Notes under the pieces: model-generated | What the model was told of the DNA's origin: nothing | Seen by the model: only the letters and a program-made list of their open reading frames with translations | Database searches by the model: none | Made by a program: the position numbers and the translations under genes | Origin: Monosiga brevicollis MX1 | Lineage: Eukaryota; Opisthokonta; Choanoflagellata; Craspedida; Salpingoecidae | Assembly: GCF_000002865.3 (NCBI RefSeq) | Contig: NW_001865049.1 | Span: 6,331 to 70,330 of the forward strand | DNA length: 64,000 nucleotides | Reading direction: 5' to 3' | Shown here: positions 22,552-35,200 of the stretch, one piece after another | Layout: each line of letters opens with the position of its first letter | How positions within the stretch are numbered: position 1 is the first letter of the stretch

Positions 22552-22881
22552 TCTTCCGTTCAGCAAAAAGAAATAAAGAAAAAAGCAACAGCTTTCAACA
22601 CAACGAGAAACGAGAGCTTGCAAAAAGCCCACTCACATGCCAAAGCTTCACGATTGGAAGTTTTCACATCCAAGCATTATCATAATGTGAGAAAAGTGTA
22701 ACACTGGTTGGATATTCGAAACACCCATTCTGCTCAGAGTTGGGTTTGAGAGAGACATGTGCGGGCATATGCCTCGCCACCAAACGCTCAAGGTTGACCA
22801 TTCGATTGATGTGAAAGCAATGAACACCAACCAGCCATGGGGAGCGTCAGGGCAGAAGAACAGTTGTTGATGCAAGCGCAA

Positions 22882-23687
22882 TCATGCGCTTTTATCAATA
22901 ACAAATTGAATTTGATAAGCACAGGCAAGGGTCTGGTTGGCTTGAATGTAAACATCCATCGTACCAGACGCTACATCGGTGAGCGTCTGAAAGTGCAACA
23001 TACCACTGTTCTGATAGATTGACAAAGTGATGGGACTATCATTGTGAACGAAGGTCGTGTTGATAAACGGCTCCATGCAGTCGAGAGGGTCACCATTCAT
23101 CGGGCCAATCTTAAACACGTAATTAGCACTGGTAGCGAGATTAGCTTCAAACACGTCCGTTTCACCTTCACAGAGCGTGAGGTTATAAACGTATTGATTG
23201 AAGGTGAGAGGGATTGGAGAGGTGTTGCTGTAGGCGTCTGGTTGGCAGTCGCCACCACCAAAAGCCGCAGCTTCCAGCTGTAAAACACACACAGGGCGGT
23301 ACCGGTCAGAATGCTACGAAGGGCTTGTGTTCTTTCTTTCTTCTTTTTTTTTTTTTTTTCAGCGGGCAGGGGGAAGCTTTGAAGCAAAGTGAAAAAAAAC
23401 AATGGCAGGGGCGAGCACATCACATGCGGTCCGCAGGCAGTACCTACCGCAGCCAGACGTTCCTCAAAGGTCGCGTTGATGAGCGTGTCAATCGTGTCGA
23501 TCAACCTCGCTTCACGGCACGCAGCAATCTGCTCGTTGGTCGAAAAGAGCGATGCGTTTGTGCATTGGCAGCTCAAAGAGTCGATGGTTGTCGTCGTGAG
23601 CGTGGTCACAATGTCCATCACCGCTGGCTGAAGACCAGCGAGAAAGACGACCAGCACGGCCGCAATGGCCAACCTCCACTGCCCCAT
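22882..23687 (-). CDS. small secreted protein of unknown function (about 211 aa)
   Basis: Exon 1 is 23448-23687 (80 codons) and exon 2 is 22882-23277, joined in phase 0 through a GTAGGT donor and a TTTTACAG acceptor. The N-terminus MGQWRLAIAAVLVVFLAGL is a clear signal peptide. The mature part has several Asn-x-Ser/Thr sites and scattered Cys (CQC, DCQ, LCEGE, DCMEP, ACAY), as expected of an extracellular protein. The second exon is beta-strand-rich in appearance (NYVFKIGPMNG, SPITLSIYQNSGMLHF, GTMDVYIQANQTLA). No domain is recognised with confidence. The intron contains a poly-T run (plus strand 23346-23359). A tandem copy lies immediately downstream at 22053-22551. Confidence 0.7.
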
Positions 23688-23854
23688 TATCCTGTTCAGC
23701 AAAAAGACTCACATGTGAATCAAGAAGCAACAGCTCTCGACGAGAGAGAGCTCAACACACACACACACACACACACCACTCACGACTTCAACGTTCAACA
23801 CACACAGTACAAATCCAAAAGCCCACTCACCAGCCAATGCAAACCTTTATGAGC

Positions 23855-24405
23855 ATTAGACACCTTCTACCTCACTTAAATGCGATGGTACTGAAGTGTT
23901 TTTCCGACTTAAATGGAATTTCTGACAATTTTCACATTTAAGTCGCCCCCAAAAACCTCGTGAAATCCAGAAAACTGGAGTTTTCTTTGTTCTCGCCACT
24001 TTTTGGAAGTGACTTAATGGGAATTGCAATTCAAATTCCTATTAAGTCGAGTCTTGTCATAAATGGCATCGCCTAACATGAATTCAGGCATCGGAGTGCC
24101 CCACAATGTTGCTCTACCGCAGGTCGAATGTGCCTTGTTTGGTTTTCTCGATTCAACTCGTGGGAGGTGCTCTTCGGTACTGGTAGCCGTCCTCATCACT
24201 GAGACGCAAACGCCCAAGTTGGTCCAAATTTCTTTTAAAATCACAGAAAAGTTCTTAAATTTCCATTAAAGTTTTTAAATTTCCATTTAACTCAGCGTTA
24301 CATCTTCAATTTGTATGTTAAAACCGTCAAAGTGTAATACTTGTCGCACTAACTTAAAAGTGCTGCTAAAGTCACCCCCATTAAGTCGGGTAGAAGGTGT
24401 CTAAT
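23855..24405. mobile_element. 551-bp MITE-like element with terminal inverted repeats
   Basis: The left end (ATTAGACACCTTCTACC) is an exact inverted copy of the right end (GGTAGAAGGTGTCTAAT). Similarity extends to about 25 bp with two mismatches. If the element proper starts at GACACC, both flanks are TA, as for Tc1/mariner-type target duplications. Inside are nested palindromes: CGACTTAAATG (23905-23915) with CATTTAAGTCG (23935-23945), and a 15-bp pair at 24011-24025/24034-24048 with one mismatch. It is AT-richer than its surroundings. There is no full transposase; a short minus-strand frame contains FMLGDAIYD, which may or may not be a transposase trace. Confidence 0.8.
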
Positions 24406-25600
24406 ATTATTTACAATAAATGTCAGTATTTTTAGGACACTCGAGGTCTAATGTCATGATTGGCCACAGTAAGAGTTTTCCCCTAAACCAAGTGAAACAA
24501 AGTGGTGGGTAAGCTTTTTTTTTGGTCCGTTGTGCTGACCATGCCTGTGACGATTGGTGGACCATCGATGTGCACCGTGTGAGTCGTGTCAGAGCTGAAT
24601 ATTGAAGGGCCTACGAGTCATGAGCAGCCCAATACAGTATGCCTGACCCGAAGCACCTTTTGCAGCCATTTCGCACAACCTCTGCCTCCTCTTCGCCACC
24701 CGCGATCCTTTTCATCCTTGACAACACCTCAGAATTGGCTTGGGGGTCAAAACAAGCGTTTCGGGAGGCTACCGCTACCACTTGTCATTCATAGTGAAAG
24801 ACTTGGTCACACTTTGGGCGATGTTGCAATCACACCTTTTGAGCCAAGCACCTTCTGAGACTGTTGACAACAATAACCCTCCAATCCTCTACAAAAGCTA
24901 ACGTTGTAATTCTTACGATAAATACAATAACCCCGTTTGGAAACCCAATAGCAACATCAACAGCTTGTCTTGCTCCCTCTGACGAGGGAGCACAAACCCC
25001 CTCTGCCACGCCCACGCCACCCACCTCTGGCTTTCCTGCCTTTTCAACCCCCTCTCTCTGCCAATCCGTTTAATATCCTCCTATACACCAACCCCCAAGC
25101 CCCCTCCCTCTCTGAAAGAGAACCACCCTGCGCTCCCTTTCTCTGCGCCCTTTTCTTGTTTTGGTCTCTTTCGAGTGTTAGAGAATCAGAGACGATGTTG
25201 TTCATCTGCACACGCTCAGAGGAAGTGATTTTTGTCGTTCACACTTGTTAAATTTGATCACCAAACCCCTTTGGTGCCAGAGGTACACCCACGACCCGAG
25301 CCAAATTCAGAGATATAGTGATGGCTCAAAAGCCACTTGCTTGACTGTTTTTATTTTTTTTCAACAGTGAGTGTTGGCGCGATCTCGGATCGGGTCCGGC
25401 ATCGCTTGAAGTCAGGTCCTGCCAGTGACTTGCACTGCCCCGAAGCTGCTTCGTGCCTCTTTTCCTTTTCTACAACGCGTTGGTGAAACATCAGGTACGC
25501 GGGCATGGACTTGTTCTTGTTCTGTGCGCGTCAGCCTCAAATCCTGGCTCACTCATGTTTGGCACGCGCCAACAGGCTTGTCGATACATCAATCGACATC
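24406..25600. other. intergenic and 5' flank, no gene
   Basis: Pyrimidine-rich stretch at 24960-25140 and no supportable coding region. Probably contains the promoter of the gene starting at 25601. Confidence 0.5.
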
Positions 25601-25752
25601 ATGTCCAAGGCCCTTTTGGGGCTGCTGCTGCTTCTGGCAGTGAGCGCCATCCCGACTCGAGGTCAGACTGCTCAGCAACTTGCGGCTGAACGGGCTGCCA
25701 TTGTCACGCAAGATGGCTCGGATCTCGTCATGCACGCCAAGGCTGTCCAGGT

Positions 25753-25809
<57 letters not shown>

Positions 25810-27197
25810 GTATGTGTCTGTGTGCTGTGTGCTGTCATTCGCTGAATATCGCCTTCAACAAGCCGCAACAGATACGCGCCAGCAGCCAGCCACACGACTC
25901 CTGCTCAATTTTCTCCAACTATTTCTGTATAGATGCAATCTCCCGATGTCGTCGTAGCCGTGACTGGGCAGAACATCGATGTCGAGGCAACCACCTGGAA
26001 TGCCAATGCCTCCCATGTCCAAGTCAACGCCTCACGTGCCATCGTCTTTGGCGATGGCGCCACGGGCCTCACCATGGCTGCCGGCAGTGCCACCCTTGTG
26101 GCCAGCGCTGACCTCAGCCTCAACGCCACTCATTCCTCCGGCCTCCAATTTGATGCCCAGCATGCTGTCATCTTGGACACTCAGAATGCTGTGACCATGC
26201 GCACCAACGGCGACACCCAGTTTCAGGTGTCGGGCGACGCCACCTTGGAAGCCGCTGCCGTGCGAGTACATGCCACCTCCTTGGAGCTTGAAGGCAGCGA
26301 CAACTCTGCCTTGACCCTTGACGACGCGGGCAATCTTCACCTCAATGCCAACAACCTACAAGTGGGTCAAGGCACCGAAGCTGACGTACAAGTCCAAGCT
26401 GCGACGCTTCAGCTCGCCGGCGACAACGATAACAAACGCCTCCGACTGAACCAAGACACCGTTGAGTTTCACTCCAACTCGGGCATCACCCTTCGCGCTG
26501 GCGCTGCCACCCTCGACGTCGACGCCACTGCCAAGGTCGGTCCTCCCCGTCTCGCCATTCACCCAATCCCACTGCCCTTTGCTTTTGGTAAAACCATCGA
26601 CGGCAGCCTCATTCGCCGGTGAGATCATGCCTCACCAATCCCGGCATGTCTTATCTCCTTGCGCTCCAGCTTTTGGCCGACCTCGTGCAGCAAGTGGCCA
26701 GTCTCAAATCAGAGTACAATGACATGACCGATACCTTTGACGATCTCACCCTGAAGCACGAACAGGAAGCCAGCCTCTTGCGCGCCGACACCAACCACAT
26801 CTCCCAAGAGGTTTCACAGGAAGCTTCCCAGGTTGACGTGCAGATGGATCAAGTCGAGAGCCAAGTCGAATCCATTGCTGTCGGTGCCTCGACCGAGGTC
26901 AATGTTCTCGTCTCCCAGCTCAACTCGGACATTGACACTGCCGAGTCCAACGTTGATGCTCTCGAAGCCTTGCATTCCCAGCTCACGGAAACATTGGGCA
27001 CTGACCAAACCTCCCTCCGTCAAAGTCTCAGTCAGCTCGAAAGTGCCGATCTCGTTGAGCTACAAGGCGTCGTTCAGGTTAGCCCGCCGCCTTCTACTGA
27101 GACGCTTGTAAAGCTAAAACTTGACCGTACCGCTCGCGCCGCTTTGCCTACACAGCCCCGACTCACGCTTTGAACAATGCTTTTTGTGCCCCCACCC

Positions 27198-27276
<79 letters not shown>

Positions 27277-30261
27277 CTCTTGTCCATTAGGACGCATCCA
27301 GTCTTTCCCAAGCCGTCAATCAAGACTTCAACTTGTTGGAAACACGCCTTTCCGCCCTCGACGCTGGGGCCAGCATCGACGTCTCGGCGTTGGCCAAGAG
27401 CCTTGATGATTCCGGATCTGTTCTGGACACGGTGGAGGACCAAATGGCTTCCGTTGAAACATACGTGGCAGCTCAAGTTGATGTGGCTGACTCCCGGCTT
27501 GACCCTATCGAAGCTCACGTCAATGTTGTGGATGATGCCGTGGATTCCGTTCGGGACCGTGTCAATGCCTTGAACGCCCGTCGTCAAAGCGTAAGTTGAC
27601 AACTTGAGGCGCCACGCTTGACACGAAAACTGAATCTGTCACTCATGCGTGCCCGCGCTATTTAGCTGGAGACGGCCTTTGATGATCTGGAGGTTGTCGA
27701 TGAACAAAGCTTGAGTCAAATCTCGGTATGTCGGTTTCTTCTCTTGGTACTCGTGACGGCTCTAGTCCAGCCCGATGAAATCATGCCTTGTTTTAATCGG
27801 CTTGCTTGAAGACACAAATGAGCACAATGGAGAAGGATCTGCAGCCCTTCAAGGACAGCGCTTCCTTTTGGTCGGATGAGGCCTTGGAGTATCAATTGGA
27901 GGCAACTTCAAAGACGACCAATGCCAATCTTGGTAAATCCAACTGTTCCTCCCGTCAATCTGCGCGCTCTACCATCAGAACCCACAGAGTCCCTTCAATC
28001 TCATGGGGCATATTGGTCCTAGGATCGACCTGTGCTAGCCATGGCCTCTACCTCTTGTGTGGTGCTCCATACCATACTTCAACACCTTATGGCCTCGTTA
28101 CGGTGAGTCAGCTCCCTGTCACAGATCGATGCGTCGTCGACAAAATGCCGCCTGTTTATCACGTTTGTTTGTCGGTTTTTTCTCATAAATTGCAATTTTT
28201 TTTCCTCATGGCCCTGTCCCGTTTTAGGTTTGGAAGCTGAATGAGACCAGCAGAGAAATGTATCATCTTGAAGACATCAAACTCAAGTCCTCCGGCAACT
28301 CTTTCAATAACCCCTCCTCTACCCCTTATTTTGGAGCAAGTGTGGACTTTGATGGCAAGACCCTCATTGTGGGTGCGCCCTATGACTACCATGCGTCCTA
28401 CGGCTACACGGGCAGCGGTCGTATCTACGTCTTTGAGCTGGACGAAACAACCGACAAATTCGGGTACGCAAGATGCGCCACGACAAGCCACCAACTGCTC
28501 ACATACCATGGCTTCTAAACACCGACTCACGTGTGGGCTGTTGAATGCAGGGACCCCATTGGCGTCATTTCCGGCACCCAAGCACGCTCCTCTTCATATT
28601 GCGGAAGCAGTGTTAAGCTTGTGGAGTCCAACGTTTTCGTCTTTGCATGTGCCTACGATTACTATGCCTCCGCTTATGCTGGGTACGACCACTTGCGAGC
28701 TGCATGTTGCCCACTATAAATGAAATCTGGCGCTCGCCTTTCAACCTCACAAAACCCCGCTGGCGCGTGCTCCAATATTGTCTTGAGATAGAACTGTTCA
28801 ACAATTCCGCTTCACCAAGAGTGGATCTTCTGTAATCTTTACCTACCTAGGTCTTGGCTACCCCGGCGTTCGTGACGTACGTCAAGACTACGTCCGATCC
28901 CAACTGTCGAATCTTTTTCTTGCCCGATGCTCATGCTGACTCGTGCATATGTGCAGAGTGGCGAGTATCTTGGCAACTACAATGGTGATTGGCGCCGCAC
29001 GATGGGCTTTGCAGCCGCTGGCTCGGTTGTCGCTGCAGGCACTCCATATGCTGATTCCTATGGCGTAAGTCGAGTGAATTTGAATAACTTTTTGGGGGAT
29101 TGCTAATGGGTGCACGACTCACAGACAACTGCTTCTCATTACAGACCAACGATGGCATGGTCAACCTTTTCCTGCGTCGGGCGAGCTCATTGTCTTACGT
29201 CAGAGTGATCCCGACACCCTGTGCAGCAGTCTCGTACGTTGTCCATGCCTACTTGTCACTGGCCGCATCCCTGACTCTCCTCTCACACATGCGCCTCGGT
29301 TTTGCCAAATACTATGGTTATCCAGATCGTGTTACTTTGGCGGTAGCCTGGCCCTTAGTGGTGACGGTCTCACTTTGGCTGTGAGCGGCGAACGCGCACA
29401 CGTAAGCCTACCGCCGATCGGCAATTCGAGGGATATTTCCCTTCTCTGCTTTGACATTCCAACCTGATACCTGATTTTTTTCGGGGCGCCTGCAGTCAAC
29501 AGCCTTGTCGTACAGCGGCATCGTTTACATTTATCGCCTCACCGTGTCCACGTCCACTATCACATACTCTTCCGCGACCATTGTACGTTGACGTAACACT
29601 TGCACAACTGTGAGCAAGGCACGATCTGACATGGCTGTGCCTGCACAGATTGAATCGCCGTCCCCGGTTTCCTATGGGTACTTTGGCACCAATGTGTTCC
29701 TTTCTGCGAATGGCCTGAAACTTCTGGTCACAGCGCGCGGTAAGCTCGCCTGAAAATTGTGCTTGACCGTGCGGTGTGACTTATTCTTCAACAAGAACAC
29801 GCCATCTGATGCGCTAATTTTTGGCTGTTCTAGCGGAGGGCACCGGTACCCTCCACGCCTTCCAGCGCAGCAGCACATCAGACACATTCAATCAGGAATA
29901 CAGCTGGATACCAGAGAACTGTACGTACCCAGTGCTTGAAGGCAAAATGTTCAAATAGATGAACGTGCGGCTGGTCAGCGGCCCCTCAAATACCGCGGTG
30001 GCCTGTGCCTTTGTTCTACGTAGCTGGAGGCACAGCGGGCTACGGTGTCACGATGACCGGCAATTTCACCGCCATGGGTTGTCCTTTCGCTGATCCTACA
30101 AGCTGTAAGTCATTAACCGCGCTCCAGGACCACGCTTGCTTCTTCTTTTTCTCTTCTTTTTTTTTTTCTTTCTCATCGCACCATCCGCCGGTCCAGATTC
30201 CAACGCAGGACGCGTCGCGGTGCGAATTCCCATCGATCATTTTCCTCGCGTCTCCGCATAA
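25601..30261 (+). CDS. secreted fibre-like protein: beta-solenoid, coiled coil, FG-GAP-like propeller (18 exons, about 952 aa)
   Basis: Exons: 25601-25750, 25933-26535, 26670-27077, 27291-27590, 27666-27725, 27812-27932, 28023-28102, 28228-28463, 28551-28682, 28792-28876, 28957-29064, 29145-29233,29326-29401, 29496-29582, 29649-29739, 29834-29920, 30024-30104 and 30197-30261; total 953 codons, all phases consistent. The N-terminus MSKALLGLLLLLAVSAIPTRG is a signal peptide. Residues about 30-250 are short alternating beta-strand repeats rich in Ala/Asn/Asp with no Cys, like a solenoid or fibre shaft. Residues about 252-550 form long heptad-like helices (QVDVQMDQVESQVESI). The rest has FG-GAP-style blades: YFGASVDFDGKTLIVGAP, CGSSVKLVESNVFVFACA, YFGGSLALSGDGLTLAVSG and YGYFGTNVFLS. 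It probably acts at the cell surface as an adhesin or matrix fibre; no membrane anchor is visible. I know no named family with this order. Confidence 0.8.
25753..25804. repeat. (GT)n microsatellite in intron 1
   Basis: Starts a few bases after the exon 1 donor of the secreted fibre-like gene. Confidence 0.95.
27206..27275. repeat. (CT)n microsatellite in intron 3
   Basis: Pure CT run ending shortly before the exon 4 acceptor (CCATTAG at 27284-27290); it may serve as an oversized polypyrimidine tract. Confidence 0.95.
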
Positions 30262-30550
30262 GCGGACCACACATGTGGTTGTGCTTTTGCAGCGAAGCGT
30301 CACGACCTTTCCTCTTATGCGGGATTTGTCAATTGAATACAAGCGCACACCAATTCATTTACAGCTCATTTTGTCCCGTGGATTGCAACACGAGCCAGTC
30401 AGCCCGAGGGTCCGCCACCCTCCTCATCCTCAAACCATAATAAATTTTCTTCTGTGAGTGGAATAATGGTGAACGAAATCAAAAACAATTTCTTGTGTCT
30501 TGTGGTTGTGTGATCGACCACGCGCTTCTGCGCGAAAAACGATTTCGAGC

Positions 30551-31899
30551 ATGGCGGAGCAGCGAAAAAAGGGCAGACATGCCTTCAAGACAGAGCGAGA
30601 GGATCATTGTGAGACGCCCTTTGAGGCGTACAAAGACATTGCTCCACTCCTGCACCAGGTGGCTGGCATGCTGGGGAAGAATGCGGATGAGGTCCAACTC
30701 TACGAGTATGTTGCCGCCGGCTCGAGTTGCTCCGCCGCGTGCGCATCTTGTCCAGCCATTCACGTTGAATCCTCTTCTTGTGCAAATCAAACCTGGCCGT
30801 CGCGCAGTCCCTACTATTGTGCTGGTACAACGAAGAAGCATTTGGCGCGTCTTGGATTCCCCAACGTCTACAATGAGAACGTGGACTTTTACGAGGTACG
30901 TCAGCAAACCCTGCATAATTCTCTCTCGCTCTCTCTCTCTCGCTCTCTCCCTCTCTTGCTCTCTCCAGCCTCTGCAGATATCCGTGGTCACATCATCACC
31001 GTGGTGCCTGGTGGGGTAGGCTGTACGCTCGGAGCAAACGCCAGCCTATGACATTCTCATCACCAACCCACCCTTTTCCAACACTCACGTCAATCACATC
31101 AAGCGTTTGATGCGCTTCGTGGCCAACTCTGGCAAACCCTTTTTTATCCTGCAGCCCAATTACGTTTATACCAAGCCGTACTATCAAGAGGTCCGAGCCG
31201 CCCCAATGCCTTTGCCAAGCGTGCACAAGCCCCGCCAACCCTTTTGCTCTGTTTCCTCTCACCGCATCTCCTCTGACGATCGTGATCCAGCTGATTGTTC
31301 AGGACCCGGCAGTGCAGCATGCCGTGGTTACACCCAGCCACCGATATGCGTTCGTCACCCCCGAGGGCTTTCGTGGCCCCTCCAGCGAAGGGGCCACAAA
31401 GACGTCACCGTTTTGGTGCTTATGGTACTGCGGCCTGACTCCGTTCCGCGACGAAGTCATCCAATGGTGCGTGTCCCAGCCCTTGGCTTTGCATTTCCGC
31501 CCGCATGCACACCAGACTAACAATGCAATGAGACTCCACAGATAAATGCTTTTGTGCCCAGGTCAAGAGTATCTCATTGCTCATGACTCTTGCTCAGGTT
31601 TTGTGAGAGTGGCAAAGTGGACATGCCCGGTTGCCGCCTCAAAATTAATACGTCACGCATGCCTGATAAGTTGGTCGCCTTGCCAGCCTCTTTCACCCCC
31701 TTGCTTTTGCGCGACCGCTTCTGTCTGGTCAGCTCATGCACTCCATACCTGCTTCAGGTATAAAGACAGCCACGATGACACGCGCCGCCGACTTCGAAAG
31801 AAACAGCGAGAGGCTCAGCGGCGCCGACACCATCGTGGACGCGCCATTCCGCGACGCAGCTACATGACAGCCGCTGCTCTTCAAGACCAAACGCAGTAA
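30551..31899 (+). CDS. NPPF-motif protein, putative methyltransferase-like; apparent 3' frameshift
   Basis: Exons: 30551-30705, 30808-30895, 31020-31190, 31291-31466 and 31598 onward. The N-terminus is MAEQRKKGRHAF. Conserved-looking blocks follow: YDPYYCAGTTKKHLARLGF, VYNENVDFYE, YDILITNPPFSNTH, NYVYTKPYY, HRYAFVTPEGFR, SPFWCLWYC and RMPDKLVALP. The NPPF motif after a hydrophobic strand is the catalytic signature of many N-methyltransferases, but a clear SAM-binding glycine loop is not seen, so the activity is uncertain. The frame of exon 5 stops at 31763. The adjacent frame from about 31757 to 31899 encodes RYKDSHDDTRRRLRKKQREAQ, a natural basic C-terminus for such proteins, so one base seems gained or lost near 31750-31760. 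Intron 2 has a CT-rich tract (about 30920-30965). Confidence 0.6.
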
Positions 31900-32250
31900 A
31901 AGCTGATGAGCTTTTCTGTTTCGCACAAGGTGTCTGAGACACAAGTGATAGGTGATCGTTGTTCGCCCTTAACAAACCAAACTTGACAAGTGAATTGATG
32001 TGAGAGCCACTTCAAACCAGGTCCCTTGACCACATGAACTTGATGAAACAGCCGCGTGATAATCAGCATGACCCGCCATTGGAGACATGAGGCATTGTTC
32101 ATCGTCGAAGGGCGTGGCACAGAAAAATAAAATTGGTGTAAACATGATTCCAACACGTGTTGACATGATAGGGAGCGCACTCTTGTTAGAGTGCAGCTGC
32201 AAGCCAGCCGTCCTTGGCCAGCCACACGCACGCGTGCCGGCTCCTCAGCT

Positions 32251-35200
32251 CTACTCTTCTTCTTCCTCTTCCTCCTCTTCTCCTGCTGGAAATTGATGTC
32301 GCGCTTTGCGCTGCATGAGCTCTGCTTGCATCACCTGCGGACCATCCGGTCAAACAAAGGGGTAAGCAAGAACAAAAAAAAAAAAAAAAAAAAAAGACCG
32401 CGCACGCCAATCGCTTTAAAAGATTCCAGCATACCTCATCTTGATAGAAGCGATTGGTATTGAAGCGCGCCACGAGATTGGCCAGCTTGGCCATGTTTTC
32501 AGTGGCTGCTGTTTGAGTGAGTTGAGCGAGCAGATGGGACATCTATTCAAGTGTCCATGCACACAACATTAGACGCAGCGCGTTTGCGGTTACTATGCAC
32601 GAGCAGCAATCACAGCAGACGGCACCGAGGCTACGCACATGTTCCAAAAACTTGGTTTGCAATTTGCGAACATTTTCCATCTGAACGTCATCCGAGGGCT
32701 GCTGGACCACGTGGCTTGTCTTGATCAACCGCAAGCTGGCAGCACGGATCCATCGCTACGGCCACATGCATCACACGCGTCTGTCATTTGAGCAAAGAGG
32801 TATTTTCCACACCAACTCGTGCAAACAACCAATGACATGGTGTGACAGGCGCTGATCTCAAAGCGACACACCTCCATATAGTCACGGAAGAGTTGACACA
32901 ATTTCAGAAGCTTGCTTACACTCTGCATTGATTGGACAAAGCAATGTCAGACAGGCCGGACCATCTGCAACGGTCTGAATCGCCCTTTTCACGTCACGCA
33001 CCTTGAGCAACGCTGGCGCTGTCAGCAAGCACTCTTTGAGGCACGAGTCCAAAAAGTCATTGTGCATGTGGCACATCTCGTCCAATGAACTAGCCGTTCG
33101 CAACTGCTCCATAAATATGCGGTGGTTCTGCTCAAGAACCTGCGGTGTGCCATACAAGTTGATCGCCCATTTGAGCACGGCAATCAGAGACAACGACGTT
33201 TTGTGCAAAGGATCCATTGTGTTGATGCCTGCTCTTGAAGCAAGAGAAGGCCACGCGCATACCTCGACTGATAGGTAAAACTGCAAGTTGTGTACAAAGT
33301 TTAGCATTTGCAGGCGAAGGGCGTAGGCTGTGCTCAGCCTATAACCAGCGAGATTGCGTCCGTGAGCAAATGACTTCCCCGGTGCAACCACGCACCCTAG
33401 GCTTGACGCCCCCATGTGTGTGCAACGACCCTTGACTGAGTATACCCACCAAGGTAGATGATGGGCGCGAAGCTGTGGCGTTGTGAAAGAGTAGCTTGCC
33501 GATAGATCTGTCTCAATGACCTTTATGTAAAACAGATGGCGAAATACAATCTGGTATTTTCTCAGCAGCTGCAACAACAGCGACCGCGACGGACAAATGA
33601 GGTCAACAAGGCTGCGTGTCGGTTGAGTATGGGCTTGGAGTGTGCTTCGACGGTGTCATCTGACCTTGCGGCCCAGGGCCAAGGAAACGGGCCAGGGCGG
33701 GTGGTAGTCGATGTAAAAGGCCTCAAAGGCTGCTGTTGGTCCTTCGGCCTCACTGTCAAAATCTGCCTCTGCTAAGCTCAGGAAGGATGTCTGCGAAGCC
33801 TGGGAGAAGCAAGGGGTGCAGGAGACATGATATGAAAGGAGTATTTGATCTGGCCACGCGAGGACAGCCAGCAAGAAACCAGGCGATGATGGGGCTTGAG
33901 TGGCTCACGTTTTGCGCGGAAATCTTCATAATCCGGAAGAGTTCGCTGACGAGGTTGGTGGAGGCGAAGCGACATGAAAAGTCATCGCGGAAAGCTGCAA
34001 AACGCTCGGTACTTGTTCGCTGTGCCAAATCCAGTAGAGTTGAGGTACGTTCCACGGACACATGCTCCGTTGTTTTGCGCAGCTCCTCTATTTTCAGCGC
34101 AAGAAGCAAAGAAGGTGGTGAAGGAAATTTGAGAAGAAAAAAAAAAAAAAAAAAAAGAGCCGTGGTGAGAAAAGAGATGCTCAGCGGGTGGCATCGCAAG
34201 ACGCTTGGACCCTCACCGTGTGCGCAGTCCCAGAAATGGATAAACAAGTCGCCGTTGGTCATGAAGAAGTAGTCTCGCAAGCGCAAGAGCCGTTCAGCCA
34301 AGGCGCCTTGCTCGAACATGAGAGACACGGCCAGCTGACTGGCCCGCAGACTGCGCTGCGTTAGAATGGTGCTCAAAATTGTAGTTTCGGGGGCATAGGA
34401 CAGATCTTCTGCCGGGAGCGGCAGGGTCTCGTCACGGCGGGCACTGTGGACCACGTTGAGGCACTTTCCGATCGTCAGAATGTCGTCTGCCAACTGGCAA
34501 GGCGCGTGCGAATGAGGCATTCAAAAGTGAGTGCACAGTTGCTTGATGATAACGGCCCCAAAGAGGCAAAGGACAATCCCGGCCGGATACCAGCGGGGAC
34601 GACGAACGTCAGTCAGAAAGATGGGAACGCGATCGCGATTGAGGCTGTATTTTTTGCTCCAGTAAAAGTCACTGTAGGCTGGCGAGGCGATGACGCGACC
34701 GGTTGACTCGCGAGCCTCTTGCACCATAAACTCCTCGCTGGGATCCTCAATGGCGCCAGTGGAGATCCAACGAGAGAGGCATGCAAAGTAGGGACGAGCC
34801 GTCTGGGATGCGTTTGCGTCGATGAGCACACGAGACCGAATACAGATGCGATGGAGACCCGTCGGCGTGCGTACCTCAGCAGTGATCCCCTGAAGCGTTA
34901 TCTTGGTTACATCGTCACCGGTGGCGGCCGCGCAGGCCATGTGCAATGCGCTTAGGGTGTCAGCGCCGCGGCATCCCTCCTATGTGTGCACATGGACGCC
35001 AGACAGGACATGAGAGCTTGCATAAAACTTGGAGAATTGTCATGAGAATGGCAGATTGTAGATGCGAGGAAGGAAAACTCGGATGAAACAGTCGAAGCAC
35101 AGATATGCCTGTGCACACGCTGTGGGTGGACGAATGGGTAGAGACCTGAAGGAGGCGGAGCGCAAGTTGGCCAAGCACGCGGAAAATGGCGACCGAGGGA

